Source: CAZGUH01 sp964529005
GTDB taxonomy: Bacteria; Actinomycetota; Acidimicrobiia; Acidimicrobiales; Ilumatobacteraceae
Assembly: GCA_964529005.1 (NCBI GenBank)
Contig: CAZGUH010000001.1
Span: forward strand, 124,001 to 188,000
DNA: 64,000 nt
Direction: 5' to 3'
The translations under genes and the position numbers were made by a program. The notes beneath the pieces are model-generated. The model was not told where the DNA came from and ran no database searches. It saw nothing but the letters and a program-made list of their open reading frames with translations. Positions 35,085 through 42,864 of this stretch are shown here, one piece after another; the first letter of the stretch is position 1, and each line of letters starts with the position of its first letter.

Positions 35085-35109
35085 TTGAAGCCCCGGTGGC
35101 TGTCCCGAT
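35085..35109 (+). promoter_or_regulatory. Sigma-28-like promoter for the EAL-like gene
   Basis: TTGAAG (35085-35090), 13 bases, CCCGAT (35104-35109), preceded by CC. It is the forward-strand member of the shared set CCTTGAA(C/G)-N13/14-(G/T/C)CCGAT found before flagellar genes in this window. The predicted start is about 48 bases before the ATG at 35164. Confidence 0.55.
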
Positions 35110-35163
35110 TCCACGGGTGGCCGGCGACGCAGGGAGGACGCCGGCCGAGGATTGGGATGGCGC

Positions 35164-36321
35164 ATGGATGCAGCAGACGACACCTCGGACCTGGTGACGG
35201 CGCTCGCCGTCGACCGCGCGATCGCCGGAGCGCTGACGTCGGCCTACCAGCCGATCGTCGACCTCGGACGCGGCAGCGTGGCGGGCTACGAAGCGTTCCT
35301 GCGCTACGAGGAGGCGTCGATCACGGCCGGGCAGCTGATCGCCTCGGCCCGCCGGCTCGGCCGCAGCGTCGAGCTCGAGGCCGCCGCTCTGCGATCGGCG
35401 CTCGCCCGCCGCGGCGACGTGCCGTCGGACTGCTTCCTGTGCGTCAACATCAGCGCCGCGGCGCTGCGCGCCCCCGAGGTGACGGCGGTGCTCGATGCAG
35501 AGCCCGCACTCGACGGCATCGTGCTGGAGCTCACCGACACCGATCCCGCGGTGGTGATGAGCGCGGCCGACGTGCTCGCCCAGTGCCGGGCGCGCGGCGC
35601 GGCGATCGCGGTGGCGCATTGCGGGCTCGCCTACGCCGACCTGTCGGTGCTGTTCGCGATCGAGCCAGCGTTCGTGAAGCTGTCGCGCGACGTGGTCGAC
35701 GGGGTGGCGCGCGACAACGTTCGCCTCGCGCTCGCCGAGACGATCAGCCACCTCGCGGCGCGGCTCGGTGTGCGTCTCGTCGCCGAAGGCATCGAGGACA
35801 TGGCCGACCTGCACGCGTTGAAGAGGCTCGGCATCGAGTTGGGGCAGGGCTTCCTGCTCGCCCGGCCGTCGTCGATGGGCGCCGCGCGCGTCACCCACGC
35901 CGAGGTGGACGCACCTCGTGCGGCCGGTCACGGATTGCCAGCGGTGGCGACGATCGCCGAGCACGCCCTGGAGTTGACGCTCGACGACGTCGACCGCGAG
36001 ATCGACCCAGCGGGCGCAGGCGTGACCTACGAGGTGATCGTCGGGGATCTGCGCGAGCCGCTGGCGTTGATGCGGCGCTCAGGCCAGCGCGTCGAGAGCA
36101 TCCCGATGACGCTGATCGCGGACGCCACGTCGATCGTCGACGCGGCGCGCCTGGCGCTCGGTCGTCCGGCTGTCGTGCGCTTCGAGCCGGTGGTCTGCGT
36201 CGACGCGTTCGGCGCGTGCGTCGGGGTCGTGCGCATGGAGCGGGTGATGGCCTCGCTCGCCGAGGTCGCCGGCGCCCGAGCTGGGCGCCCGCGGGCTAAT
36301 CGCCCCCGCCACCGCCGTTGA
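35164..36321 (+). CDS. Degenerate EAL-domain protein with CBS-like C-terminus
   Basis: A 385-residue cytoplasmic protein. An EAL fold is visible from AYQPIVDL (27-34), with EAF replacing EAL (43-45), VNIS, LELTD, FVKLSRD, LVAEGIE and GQGFLLARP. The metal-binding DDFGTG motif is replaced by AHCGLA, so the aspartate pair needed for c-di-GMP hydrolysis is lost. A C-terminal part (about 290-370) ending VCVDAFGACVGVVRMERV resembles a CBS domain. It probably binds c-di-GMP or a partner rather than degrading it. The flagellar-type promoter upstream and the overlap with the sigma gene (26 bases, convergent) place it in the motility regulon. Confidence 0.72.
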   Translation: MDAADDTSDLVTALAVDRAIAGALTSAYQPIVDLGRGSVAGYEAFLRYEEASITAGQLIASARRLGRSVELEAAALRSALARRGDVPSDCFLCVNISAAALRAPEVTAVLDAEPALDGIVLELTDTDPAVVMSAADVLAQCRARGAAIAVAHCGLAYADLSVLFAIEPAFVKLSRDVVDGVARDNVRLALAETISHLAARLGVRLVAEGIEDMADLHALKRLGIELGQGFLLARPSSMGAARVTHAEVDAPRAAGHGLPAVATIAEHALELTLDDVDREIDPAGAGVTYEVIVGDLREPLALMRRSGQRVESIPMTLIADATSIVDAARLALGRPAVVRFEPVVCVDAFGACVGVVRMERVMASLAEVAGARAGRPRANRPRHRR

Positions 36322-37291
36322 CGCCGGGGGATCCCGAGCTCAACCGCGCCTGCCATGACGAGCGGCGAGCGAGAGCGGCGCAGAAGGCGGCACGGCGGAC
36401 GCTGCCGGGCAGGCTCGGGTCCGGGGTCGGAACCGTCTCGTACAGGGTGGCGAACCACGCGGTCAGCGCGGTGACCGCCTCGACGCGGTACTGCGCCACG
36501 CGCTGGAACGTGATGCCCATGTCGGCGGCGATGTCGGCGAGACGCTCGCCACCCCAGTGCGACCGCACCAGCACGGACTTGAGCGGCTCCGGCAGCTCGG
36601 TGACGGCCTCGCGCAGCGCGCCGATCAGCTCGCGCTGCGACAGCACCTCGACCGGATCGGACGCGGCGTCGGTCAGGCTTTCCGAGGCCGACGCTGCGCC
36701 TGCCGAGTCGCTGTCGAGCGATGTCGCCGCGAGGTTGGCGGCGCTCTGAAGCCGTTCGCGCACGAGCGAGACGTCGATGTTCGCCGCGTCGGCGAGCTCG
36801 TGCAGCGAGGGCGCGCGGCCCTTCTCGTGGGTCAGGCGCTCGACGATCTCGGCGAGGTCGCGCAGGCTGCGGCGCAAGCGGCGCGGCGCCAGATCGGCGT
36901 TGCGCGCCGTCTCCAACATCTCGCCGCGCACGCGCGCCGACGCGTACGCCGCGAACGGGACGTTGTAGCTCGAGTCGTAGCGGCGGGCCGCCTCGACGAG
37001 GCCGAGGACGCCGGCCGACCACAGCTCGGTGCGCTCGACGTGGTTGGGGAAGCGGCGTGCGGCTTGGCCCGCGAGCCGATCCACGAGCCAGAGGTGTTCG
37101 TTGACGAGGCTCGCCGGGTCGCCGCCGGTGCCCGCCGCGACCCAATCCTCGTCGGCCGCGGCATCGTGCTGCGCGGCATCGTGCTGCGCGGCGTCGGGCT
37201 GCTGCTCCAGCGGGGCCGCTGCCGCGGTGTCGCGACGCGCGCGGGCGGCGCGTGTGATCGGGATCACTTGATCGCCCGGTGTGAACGCCAC
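36296..37291 (-). CDS. fliA: FliA/WhiG-type sigma-70 family factor
   Basis: A 331-residue sigma factor. After an Ala/Gln-rich N-terminal stretch (two DAAQH repeats) come region 2 (VNEHLWLVDRLAGQAARRFP; YNVPFAAYASARVRGEMLE), region 3 (LRDLAEIVERLTHEKGRAPS) and region 4 (LPEPLKSVLVRSHWGGERLA). The IRG/VRGEMLE wording and region 3 are characteristic of FliA/SigD/WhiG factors. GTG 37291 follows AGGGAG seven bases upstream. Surrounded by flagellar genes, it is the best candidate to read the CCTTGAA-N13/14-CCGAT promoters. No FlgM anti-sigma gene is seen. Confidence 0.86.
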   Translation of the reverse strand: MAFTPGDQVIPITRAARARRDTAAAAPLEQQPDAAQHDAAQHDAAADEDWVAAGTGGDPASLVNEHLWLVDRLAGQAARRFPNHVERTELWSAGVLGLVEAARRYDSSYNVPFAAYASARVRGEMLETARNADLAPRRLRRSLRDLAEIVERLTHEKGRAPSLHELADAANIDVSLVRERLQSAANLAATSLDSDSAGAASASESLTDAASDPVEVLSQRELIGALREAVTELPEPLKSVLVRSHWGGERLADIAADMGITFQRVAQYRVEAVTALTAWFATLYETVPTPDPSLPGSVRRAAFCAALARRSSWQARLSSGSPGVNGGGGGD

Positions 37292-37303
37292 GCTCGGTCT
37301 CCC

Positions 37304-37341
37304 TTGAATCGACTGCGTTGCGGACGACCGTGTTGGCCGAT
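37304..37341 (+). promoter_or_regulatory. Weak flagellar-type promoter candidate for the VanY gene
   Basis: CCTTGAAT (ending 37309) and a perfect GCCGAT (37336-37341) both occur, but 26 bases apart, twice the spacing of the other sites. Either the -10 alone with a poor -35 (GTTGCG near 37317) is used, or the similarity is chance. The ATG lies 49 bases after GCCGAT. Confidence 0.25.
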
Positions 37342-37389
37342 GCACGACCGCGGCCCGGGATGCGGACAGTCGACGACGAGGGAGGTGTG

Positions 37390-38022
37390 ATGGGCGCCAA
37401 CGCGATCGAGCCGGTCGGCGCCGCCAGCGCGCCCGTCGCCCATCCCGTGGAGGCGCCGCCCGCCGATCCGGGCGCCTTCTCGTCCGCTCTGATCCGCGCC
37501 GTCACGGCCGATCAGCTGCCGCGGGCGACGCTGGCGGAGATGGCCTCGTCGTGGTCGCCGAGCACACGCGTCGCGGCGATCAGCGTGCCCGGCCTGTTCG
37601 CTGCCGCGCATGGCGGCGTCACGAGCGCGGCCAACGTGCCGCCCGAGCTGCGCGTGTTCGGCAACGGTCGCATCCCGTCCGAGGCCCTGCAGGCGATCGG
37701 GATCGGTCAGCACCGCATGTGGGGCCCCGCCGCGGACGCGTTCGTCGCGATGCGCGCTGCCGCCGCGGCCGACGGCGTCGAGATCGGCGTGACCGACAGC
37801 TACCGCAGCTACGCGCAACAGGTCGAGCTCGCCGAACGCAAGGGCCTCTACCGCGACGGCGGGTACGCGGCGGCGCCGGGCACCAGCCAGCACGGCTGGG
37901 GACTCGCCCTCGACGTCGACGTGACGCCGAGCGGGCTGGCGTGGATGCGCGCCAACGCGGCGCGGTTCGGGTTCGTCGAGGCGGTGCCGCGCGAGCCGTG
38001 GCACTGGGAGTACCACGGCTGA
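37390..38022 (+). CDS. M15/VanY-type D,D-carboxypeptidase without signal peptide
   Basis: A 210-residue protein. The VanY catalytic domain (about 100-210) has VTDSYRSYAQQ, the zinc motif SQHGWGLALDVD (H168, D175) and the terminal EPWHWEYHG (H205). These cut the terminal or side peptide of peptidoglycan. The N-terminus is Ala/Pro-rich with no Sec signal. ATG 37390 has GGAGG four bases upstream. Its place between the sigma gene and csrA suggests flagellum-linked wall remodelling, perhaps with export through the flagellar apparatus (inference). Confidence 0.82.
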   Translation: MGANAIEPVGAASAPVAHPVEAPPADPGAFSSALIRAVTADQLPRATLAEMASSWSPSTRVAAISVPGLFAAAHGGVTSAANVPPELRVFGNGRIPSEALQAIGIGQHRMWGPAADAFVAMRAAAAADGVEIGVTDSYRSYAQQVELAERKGLYRDGGYAAAPGTSQHGWGLALDVDVTPSGLAWMRANAARFGFVEAVPREPWHWEYHG

Positions 38023-38030
38023 GCCTGCCG

Positions 38031-38279
38031 CTACGCGCGCCGGACAGGGGTCGGTGCGACGCTCAGGGCGCTGACGGCGCCCGCCGCCGCGGCATCGTCC
38101 ACCGCTGCTTCCTGGTTCGTGGCAGCCACAGCGGCGATCAGCTCCGAGCGCAGCACGCGGACGTTGCGCGGCGCACGGATGCCGATCCGCACGACGCCGG
38201 GCTTGATGTCGAGGATTTCGATCTCGATGTCGTCGCCGAGGGTGAAGCTCTCGCCTTCGCGGCGAGTGAGCACGAGCAC
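38031..38279 (-). CDS. csrA: CsrA/RsmA carbon storage regulator
   Basis: An 82-residue RNA-binding protein. The N-terminal MLVLTRREGESFTLGDDIEI and VRIGIRAPRNVRVLR blocks are typical; the arginine used for GGA recognition is within APRNVRVLR. An Ala-rich tail of about 25 residues extends the usual 60-residue form. It starts at GTG 38279, four bases after the fliW stop. In Bacillus CsrA represses flagellin translation and is antagonised by FliW; the same pair arrangement here predicts flagellin homeostasis. Confidence 0.93.
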   Translation of the reverse strand: MLVLTRREGESFTLGDDIEIEILDIKPGVVRIGIRAPRNVRVLRSELIAAVAATNQEAAVDDAAAAGAVSALSVAPTPVRRA

Positions 38280-38283
38280 GGGG

Positions 38284-38688
38284 TCAGCCCTGCACGCTGA
38301 CGGGATGGCGCAGCGGCCATCCCTGACGGTCGAGGATCACCTGGCGCGCCTGGAGGCTGCGCGTGTTGACGGTGATGGGCGCGGCGAGGTTGAGCCACAC
38401 GGTCGCGCTGTCGGGAGCGATCGTGGCGACGACCAACACCGACAGATCGCCCGCGTCGGTCACCCCGATGCGCGCCAGCTCGTCTTCGGGCAGGTCGGGC
38501 TCGTAGCCCGGGGCGAGGCCCCACGGCTCGGTGACGAACAGCCCCACGCCGGGCCGGTCGATGCTGCGCAGCAAACCGAACACCGCGTCGTCGGCCGCTC
38601 GCTCGAGCTCCCACGTGCGTGTGTCGTCGAAGCCCGGCAACCCGTCGGGCGTGTGGATCACGGCGTGCCGTCGATCATCGGGTGTCAT
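38284..38688 (-). CDS. fliW: FliW flagellar assembly factor
   Basis: A 134-residue protein with the FliW pattern: PDGLPGFDDTRTWEL, LRSIDRPGVGLFVTEPWGL, and APDSATVWLNLAAPITVN. FliW binds flagellin or CsrA, releasing flagellin mRNA from CsrA repression when flagellin is exported. ATG 38688 has GAGGAG five bases upstream. It lies 96 bases after flgL, beyond a terminator-like hairpin, and just before csrA. Confidence 0.92.
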   Translation of the reverse strand: MTPDDRRHAVIHTPDGLPGFDDTRTWELERAADDAVFGLLRSIDRPGVGLFVTEPWGLAPGYEPDLPEDELARIGVTDAGDLSVLVVATIAPDSATVWLNLAAPITVNTRSLQARQVILDRQGWPLRHPVSVQG

Positions 38689-38752
38689 GGCGTCTCCTCG
38701 CCTCCGGTGAGCGCTGCGGCTCAACGTCCGCGTCGTGCGGTCAGCAAGGACT

Positions 38753-38783
38753 GTGTGGGCCGGCCGCCGGTCGCGGCCCACAC
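38753..38783 (-). terminator. Terminator-like hairpin between flgL and fliW
   Basis: Perfect 10-base arms GTGTGGGCCG (38753-38762) and CGGCCCACAC (38774-38783) around an 11-base loop, starting two bases after the flgL stop. There is no U-tract. It could end or attenuate flgKL transcription before fliW-csrA. Confidence 0.55.
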
Positions 38784-38784
38784 G

Positions 38785-39690
38785 TCAACGAAGCCAGTCG
38801 AGCAACGTCGTGGTCAAGGCCCTGCCGGTGACGCCGAGCGCCGCTTCGTAGGCGACCTGGAGGCGGCCCTGGTCGGTGATCGCATCGGCAAGGTCGACGT
38901 CGGTGACGCGGGCGAGCTCTGCCGTGAGCGTCACCGCGATCGATTGGTTGCGGGCCGACGACTGCTCCACGCGGTTCGCGGCGGAGCCGAGCTGGGCCTG
39001 CGCTGCCGACAACGTCGCGCGCAGCGAGGTCATGCGCCCGAGAGCGGAGCTGATCGCCGCGACGTCGTCGGCGGCGAGAGCGGCGGCGAGGTCGTCGAGC
39101 ACCGTGAAGACGTCCGACGTGCCATCTCGGAACGTCTCGGCTGCCGTGATGTTGACCCGCACGGTCTCGGTCGCGCCGACGCGACGGGTGATCGTCTCGG
39201 TCGCGTCGCCGGTGAACTGCCACGTGGAGGCGCCGATGTCGAACGTCACCGCCTCGGTGGCGGCGAAGCCGGAGAAGAGCCCTTCGCCGAGGTACGACGA
39301 GTTGGCGATCGCGACGAGGGTGTCGCGGGCTTGGAGCACCTCTTCGCGGATCGAGCTGCGCGCGGCCGCGTTGGTGAGGCCGTTGGCCGCCTGTGTCGTC
39401 AGCTCGGTGACGCGGTGGTACACCTCCATCGCCTGGCTGAGCTTGCTGTCGGCGATCGCCAAGCGTGACGTGGCGTCGTCCGCGGTGGCGGCGAACACGT
39501 CCAGCTGCGCGAGCTGCTCGCGCAGCACCGCGGCACGGCTGGCGGCCGCGGCGTCGTCGGAGGGCCTGCTGAACGCCTTGCCGGTGGCGACGCGCTGGTT
39601 GGCGCGCTCGAGCCGGTCGTACGACAGCCGCAGCCGCGACTGCGCGGCGCGATGGGCGCCGAGGAACGTGGCGCGCGGGATGGTCGTCAT
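38785..39690 (-). CDS. flgL: FlgL hook-filament junction protein (HAP3)
   Basis: A 301-residue flagellin-like axial protein. The N-terminal helix has RLRLSYDRLERANQRVATGK and the PSDDAAAASRAAVLREQLAQ segment; the C-terminal helix ends LQVAYEAALGVTGRAL. FlgL sits between FlgK and the flagellin filament. ATG 39690 has GGGAAC upstream; the gene begins 13 bases after flgK. It lacks the large variable insert of flagellin, which is why it is called FlgL. Confidence 0.9.
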   Translation of the reverse strand: MTTIPRATFLGAHRAAQSRLRLSYDRLERANQRVATGKAFSRPSDDAAAASRAAVLREQLAQLDVFAATADDATSRLAIADSKLSQAMEVYHRVTELTTQAANGLTNAAARSSIREEVLQARDTLVAIANSSYLGEGLFSGFAATEAVTFDIGASTWQFTGDATETITRRVGATETVRVNITAAETFRDGTSDVFTVLDDLAAALAADDVAAISSALGRMTSLRATLSAAQAQLGSAANRVEQSSARNQSIAVTLTAELARVTDVDLADAITDQGRLQVAYEAALGVTGRALTTTLLDWLR

Positions 39691-39703
39691 CGGGCGTTCC
39701 CTC

Positions 39704-40996
39704 CTACATCGCGATCAGCGTCTGGAGCATCTCGTCGACGACGGAGACGATGCGGGCAGCGGCGTCGTAGGCGCGCTGCTGGGCGACGAGCTGCGTCATC
39801 TCCTCGTCGAGGTTGACACCGACCAGCGAGTCGCGCCGCTGCGCCGCCGCGTCGGCGACCGACTGGGCGGTGCCGGTCGAGCGGGACAGGCCGGCGACGC
39901 TGGTCGACACCGCGGTGATCACGGCACGCAGCGCCTCGCCGTGCGGCCCGCGCAGGTTCGCCAGCGCGTCGGCGTTGCGCCCGTTCTGGGCTCCGCCGCC
40001 GGCGTCCGCGGCGGCGATCTCGGCCGGGCTCGCCGGCACGACGCTGAGCACGCCGCCCGCGTCGGCGAGCAACGGGCCGCCGTTCGCGCCGGCCGGGGTC
40101 AAGCCGGCGGAATGCGTCGTGTTGAGCGCAGCGACGAGCGACGTGACGAACGTGTCGAGCTGCGTCCGGTACCCGGGGAGGTCCGTCGTCACCGAGGCCA
40201 GCAGACCGCCTGCCACGCCCCCGATCGCGACCGGGCCCGAGGGGTGCGTGATCTCCACCGTCGGTGTCGTCGACAGCGTGAGGGCCACGGCGCGGTCGGC
40301 GTCGACGATCGACAGGCCTCCCACGGTGACGCGCACACGCCCGTCGGCCTGCACCTCACTGCGTGCGCCGACCGACGCGGCGAGTTGGTCGAGCAGGAGG
40401 TCGCGCTGATCGGCGAGGTCGGCCGGCAGACCGTCGGGGCCGCGCGCGTGACGGTTGATCTCGGCGATGCGCACCGCCGCGTCGTTGGCGAACGCCACCT
40501 CGTTGGCGATGCGGGCGAGCGTGTCGTCGTGGAGCGTCGTGAGGCTGATCCGCACGTCGTTGACGCGGCCGGCGAGGTCCTGCAACGACGACAGCACCTG
40601 GAGGCGGGCCGCGGCGTCGGACGGTTTGACGGTGAGGGCGGAGAACGCCGCCCACGCGCCGGCCAGCGCGGTGGAGATGCCGCGGTCCGGTTCACCGAAC
40701 GCGTCCTCGGCGTGCAGGGCGTTGGTCGTGCGGGCGCCGAATGCGCTGGCGTTCGCCGCCGCGCCGCGCGCACGAAGGTCGGCCAGCGCGTCGGTCGCGC
40801 GGCTCACGCCGCTCGTGCCGACGCCCGCTCCCATCGGACCGATGGGGCTCTGGCGGGGAAATGCGGTGCGCAGGTCGACGCGCTGACGGCGATAGCCGTC
40901 GGTGCCGGCGTTGGCGACGTTGTGGCTCGTGGTCTCGATCGCGTAGGCGTGCGTGCGCAGCGCGCTGACCGCGATCGACAGCGCCGATGTGCTCAT
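39704..40996 (-). CDS. flgK: FlgK hook-filament junction protein (HAP1)
   Basis: A 430-residue axial protein starting with STSALSIAVSALRTHAYAIE and HNVANAGTDGYRRQRVD, the FlgBEK-type N-terminal motif. The C-terminal helix is GVNLDEEMTQLVAQQRAYDA, the conserved domain shared with FlgE/FlgG. It joins the hook to the filament. Transcription may start at an internal promoter inside the flgN gene (41136-41111). Confidence 0.92.
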   Translation of the reverse strand: MSTSALSIAVSALRTHAYAIETTSHNVANAGTDGYRRQRVDLRTAFPRQSPIGPMGAGVGTSGVSRATDALADLRARGAAANASAFGARTTNALHAEDAFGEPDRGISTALAGAWAAFSALTVKPSDAAARLQVLSSLQDLAGRVNDVRISLTTLHDDTLARIANEVAFANDAAVRIAEINRHARGPDGLPADLADQRDLLLDQLAASVGARSEVQADGRVRVTVGGLSIVDADRAVALTLSTTPTVEITHPSGPVAIGGVAGGLLASVTTDLPGYRTQLDTFVTSLVAALNTTHSAGLTPAGANGGPLLADAGGVLSVVPASPAEIAAADAGGGAQNGRNADALANLRGPHGEALRAVITAVSTSVAGLSRSTGTAQSVADAAAQRRDSLVGVNLDEEMTQLVAQQRAYDAAARIVSVVDEMLQTLIAM

Positions 40997-41008
40997 CCCG
41001 GCGCGTCC

Positions 41009-41449
41009 TCAGCTCACGCCGCGCATGCGACGGCGCAACGCGGTCGCCGTGCGACCGCTGGCGTCGTAGATGCCCGTAGACCCTGTGCCGACCCGTACCA
41101 CCTCCTCCGTATCGGACCGGCGGCGAGCGAGTTCAAGGGCGAGCGCGGCCGACTCGGTCTCCACGCTCCGCAGCGTCGCTCGCAGGGCGTCCCCGCGATG
41201 TCGCAGCTGGGCGGCCTGCGGTGCGGGCGCCGCGCCGGCGAGGTCGTCCAACGACCGCGCGCCGGGCGGAACGCCGAGCGCGCGCATCGCTTCTGCGCTC
41301 GCGTTCATGTCGGCCACCGCGGCATCGAGCACCTCTGCGGGCGCGACGCTGCACGCCGCGACGAGCCGGACCCGTTCGAGCAGATCGTTCGACGCGGCCA
41401 CCAGCGCGTCGAGATGGGCGATGGTGTCGTCGACCGGTTCGCCGCTCAT
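41009..41449 (-). CDS. flgN: FlgN-like export chaperone for FlgK/FlgL
   Basis: A 146-residue helical protein. The middle is a long coiled-coil-like helix (HRGDALRATLRSVETESAAL) and the C-terminal RVGTGSTGIYDASGRTATAL resembles the FlgN tail (YdxxG). Position immediately before flgK-flgL, with ATG 41449 overlapping the upstream stop (ATGA), supports the assignment, since FlgN family members are poorly conserved. It also contains a flagellar-type promoter within its coding sequence. Confidence 0.7.
   Translation of the reverse strand: MSGEPVDDTIAHLDALVAASNDLLERVRLVAACSVAPAEVLDAAVADMNASAEAMRALGVPPGARSLDDLAGAAPAPQAAQLRHRGDALRATLRSVETESAALALELARRRSDTEEVVRVGTGSTGIYDASGRTATALRRRMRGVS
41111..41136 (-). 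promoter_or_regulatory. Sigma-28-like promoter inside flgN, reading into flgK-flgL
   Basis: Reverse strand: CCTTGAAC with TTGAAC at 41136-41131, 14 bases, TCCGAT at 41116-41111. The predicted start is about 107 bases before flgK. The site lies within flgN codons, so filament-junction genes can be expressed later than the upstream export genes. Confidence 0.5.
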
Positions 41450-42864
41450 CGCGTCCCCACCAGATCCAGCGCGGCTGCGACGACCGTCGGGTCGAACACC
41501 GTCCCCGATCCGGCTTCCAGCTCGGCGACCGCGAAGTCGTTGCGCACGAGCGCTTCGGCGACCATCGCGATCCGCGCCGGCGCCGGGATCTCCGAGCCGC
41601 GCAAGCCGTCGGGCTTGCCCGTGCCGTCCCAGTGTTCGCCGATCGCGCGCACCGCTGCGGCGACGTTGCCTCCGGCAGTCGCGGTCAGCAGCCGGGCCGC
41701 GCTGTCGGCGCCGGGCGCGCCGGGCGCGCCGCCGAGCACGGCGCCGATGTGCGCGACCCGCGCGCAGAAGCGGACGAGCAGCTGCTCGCGACCCTCGAAC
41801 CCGAGCCGGGCGGCGAGATCGCTCGCCACCTTGGCGACCTCGTCGCGCGACGGTCCGTCGCAGCGGGCGTCGGCGAGGTCGGCAAGGCGCAGCGTGACCT
41901 CCAGCTCGGTCGCCGTCGCCAGCGGCCCGACGAGCTCACCGGCGCCGAGCACGGCCGAGCGCTCGTCGATCGCCGCGGCGCTCTCCGCACGGCCAGCGAG
42001 CTCGCGCAACGTGGCGAGGTCGTTGGAGCACTCCGGGCCGGCATGACCGATCGCAACGGTCAACGGCGCGTGGGCGTCGGGCACGTAGGCCTCGACGATC
42101 TCGATCAGGTGCCGGGCGGTGCGTTCCGCCTCGTGCACCGGCAGGCGCTGGGCGAGCAGCAGGAACGAGCCCTCGCCGAGGTCGTAGAGGTCGCCGTGGG
42201 GATGGCACACGGCGCGGAAGGCGATGGCGATGCGGCGGTGCAGCAGGGCGTGCGCCTCGACCGACAGCCGCACGCTGGCCTGATCACGCAGGCCCGGCAC
42301 ACCGATCGACATGATCCGGGTCTCGGACCCAGGCGCCGGGGCCGTCGTCGCCATCTTCACCGCCAGGGCGCCGCTGCCGGGCAGCCCACTGATCGGGCTG
42401 ACCATCGCGCCCGCGGGGCGGCTGGCGGTGGTGTGCCTCCGGCCGAGCCGCGACTCGTACGCCTCGAGCAGCGAGTCCTGGCGGCGCAACGGGTTCGCCT
42501 CGGCGCCGGACATCGCCCGCAGCGCGTCGACGTCGCCCTCGGCGATCGCCACCTCGCCACCGACGCGCAGCGCCTCGACAGCGAGCGCTTCGCCGCCGGG
42601 ATGCACGAGCACCGCGACGGACAGCTGATGGCCGTGGGCGAGCGAGATGAACTCGCCGACACGATGGCGTGGCAGCCGGGTCGACACGACCGCGCGCTGG
42701 GCCGCGGTCGGGTCGTCGGTGAGCCGCAGTCCGGCAGCTTCGAGCGCGGTCACCACGGGAGGTCGAGCGGCGGGCACCCAGACGTGCGCGGATCGGTCGG
42801 CGGGCGTCTCCGGGGCTCGCTCGGCGGACGGTTCGTCGACGAGCATCGTGTCGGTGTCGGTCAT
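41446..42864 (-). CDS. Degenerate GGDEF/HD-GYP-like signalling protein in the flagellar operon
   Basis: A 472-residue cytoplasmic protein. The middle (about 200-310) follows a diguanylate-cyclase fold, but the GGDEF signature is replaced by LGEGSF ahead of LLLAQRLPVHEAERTARHLI. The C-terminal part ends with EHWDGTGKPDGLRGSEIPAPARI, recognisable as an HD-GYP block, with GKP for GYP; the HD pair aligns with an AH in RVAHIGAVLG. Both enzyme activities are therefore probably lost. An N-terminal receiver-like region (about 25-130) is likely. It overlaps the FlhF-like and flgN genes by four bases each, so it is a regular part of this operon. Confidence 0.68.
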   Translation of the reverse strand: MTDTDTMLVDEPSAERAPETPADRSAHVWVPAARPPVVTALEAAGLRLTDDPTAAQRAVVSTRLPRHRVGEFISLAHGHQLSVAVLVHPGGEALAVEALRVGGEVAIAEGDVDALRAMSGAEANPLRRQDSLLEAYESRLGRRHTTASRPAGAMVSPISGLPGSGALAVKMATTAPAPGSETRIMSIGVPGLRDQASVRLSVEAHALLHRRIAIAFRAVCHPHGDLYDLGEGSFLLLAQRLPVHEAERTARHLIEIVEAYVPDAHAPLTVAIGHAGPECSNDLATLRELAGRAESAAAIDERSAVLGAGELVGPLATATELEVTLRLADLADARCDGPSRDEVAKVASDLAARLGFEGREQLLVRFCARVAHIGAVLGGAPGAPGADSAARLLTATAGGNVAAAVRAIGEHWDGTGKPDGLRGSEIPAPARIAMVAEALVRNDFAVAELEAGSGTVFDPTVVAAALDLVGTR

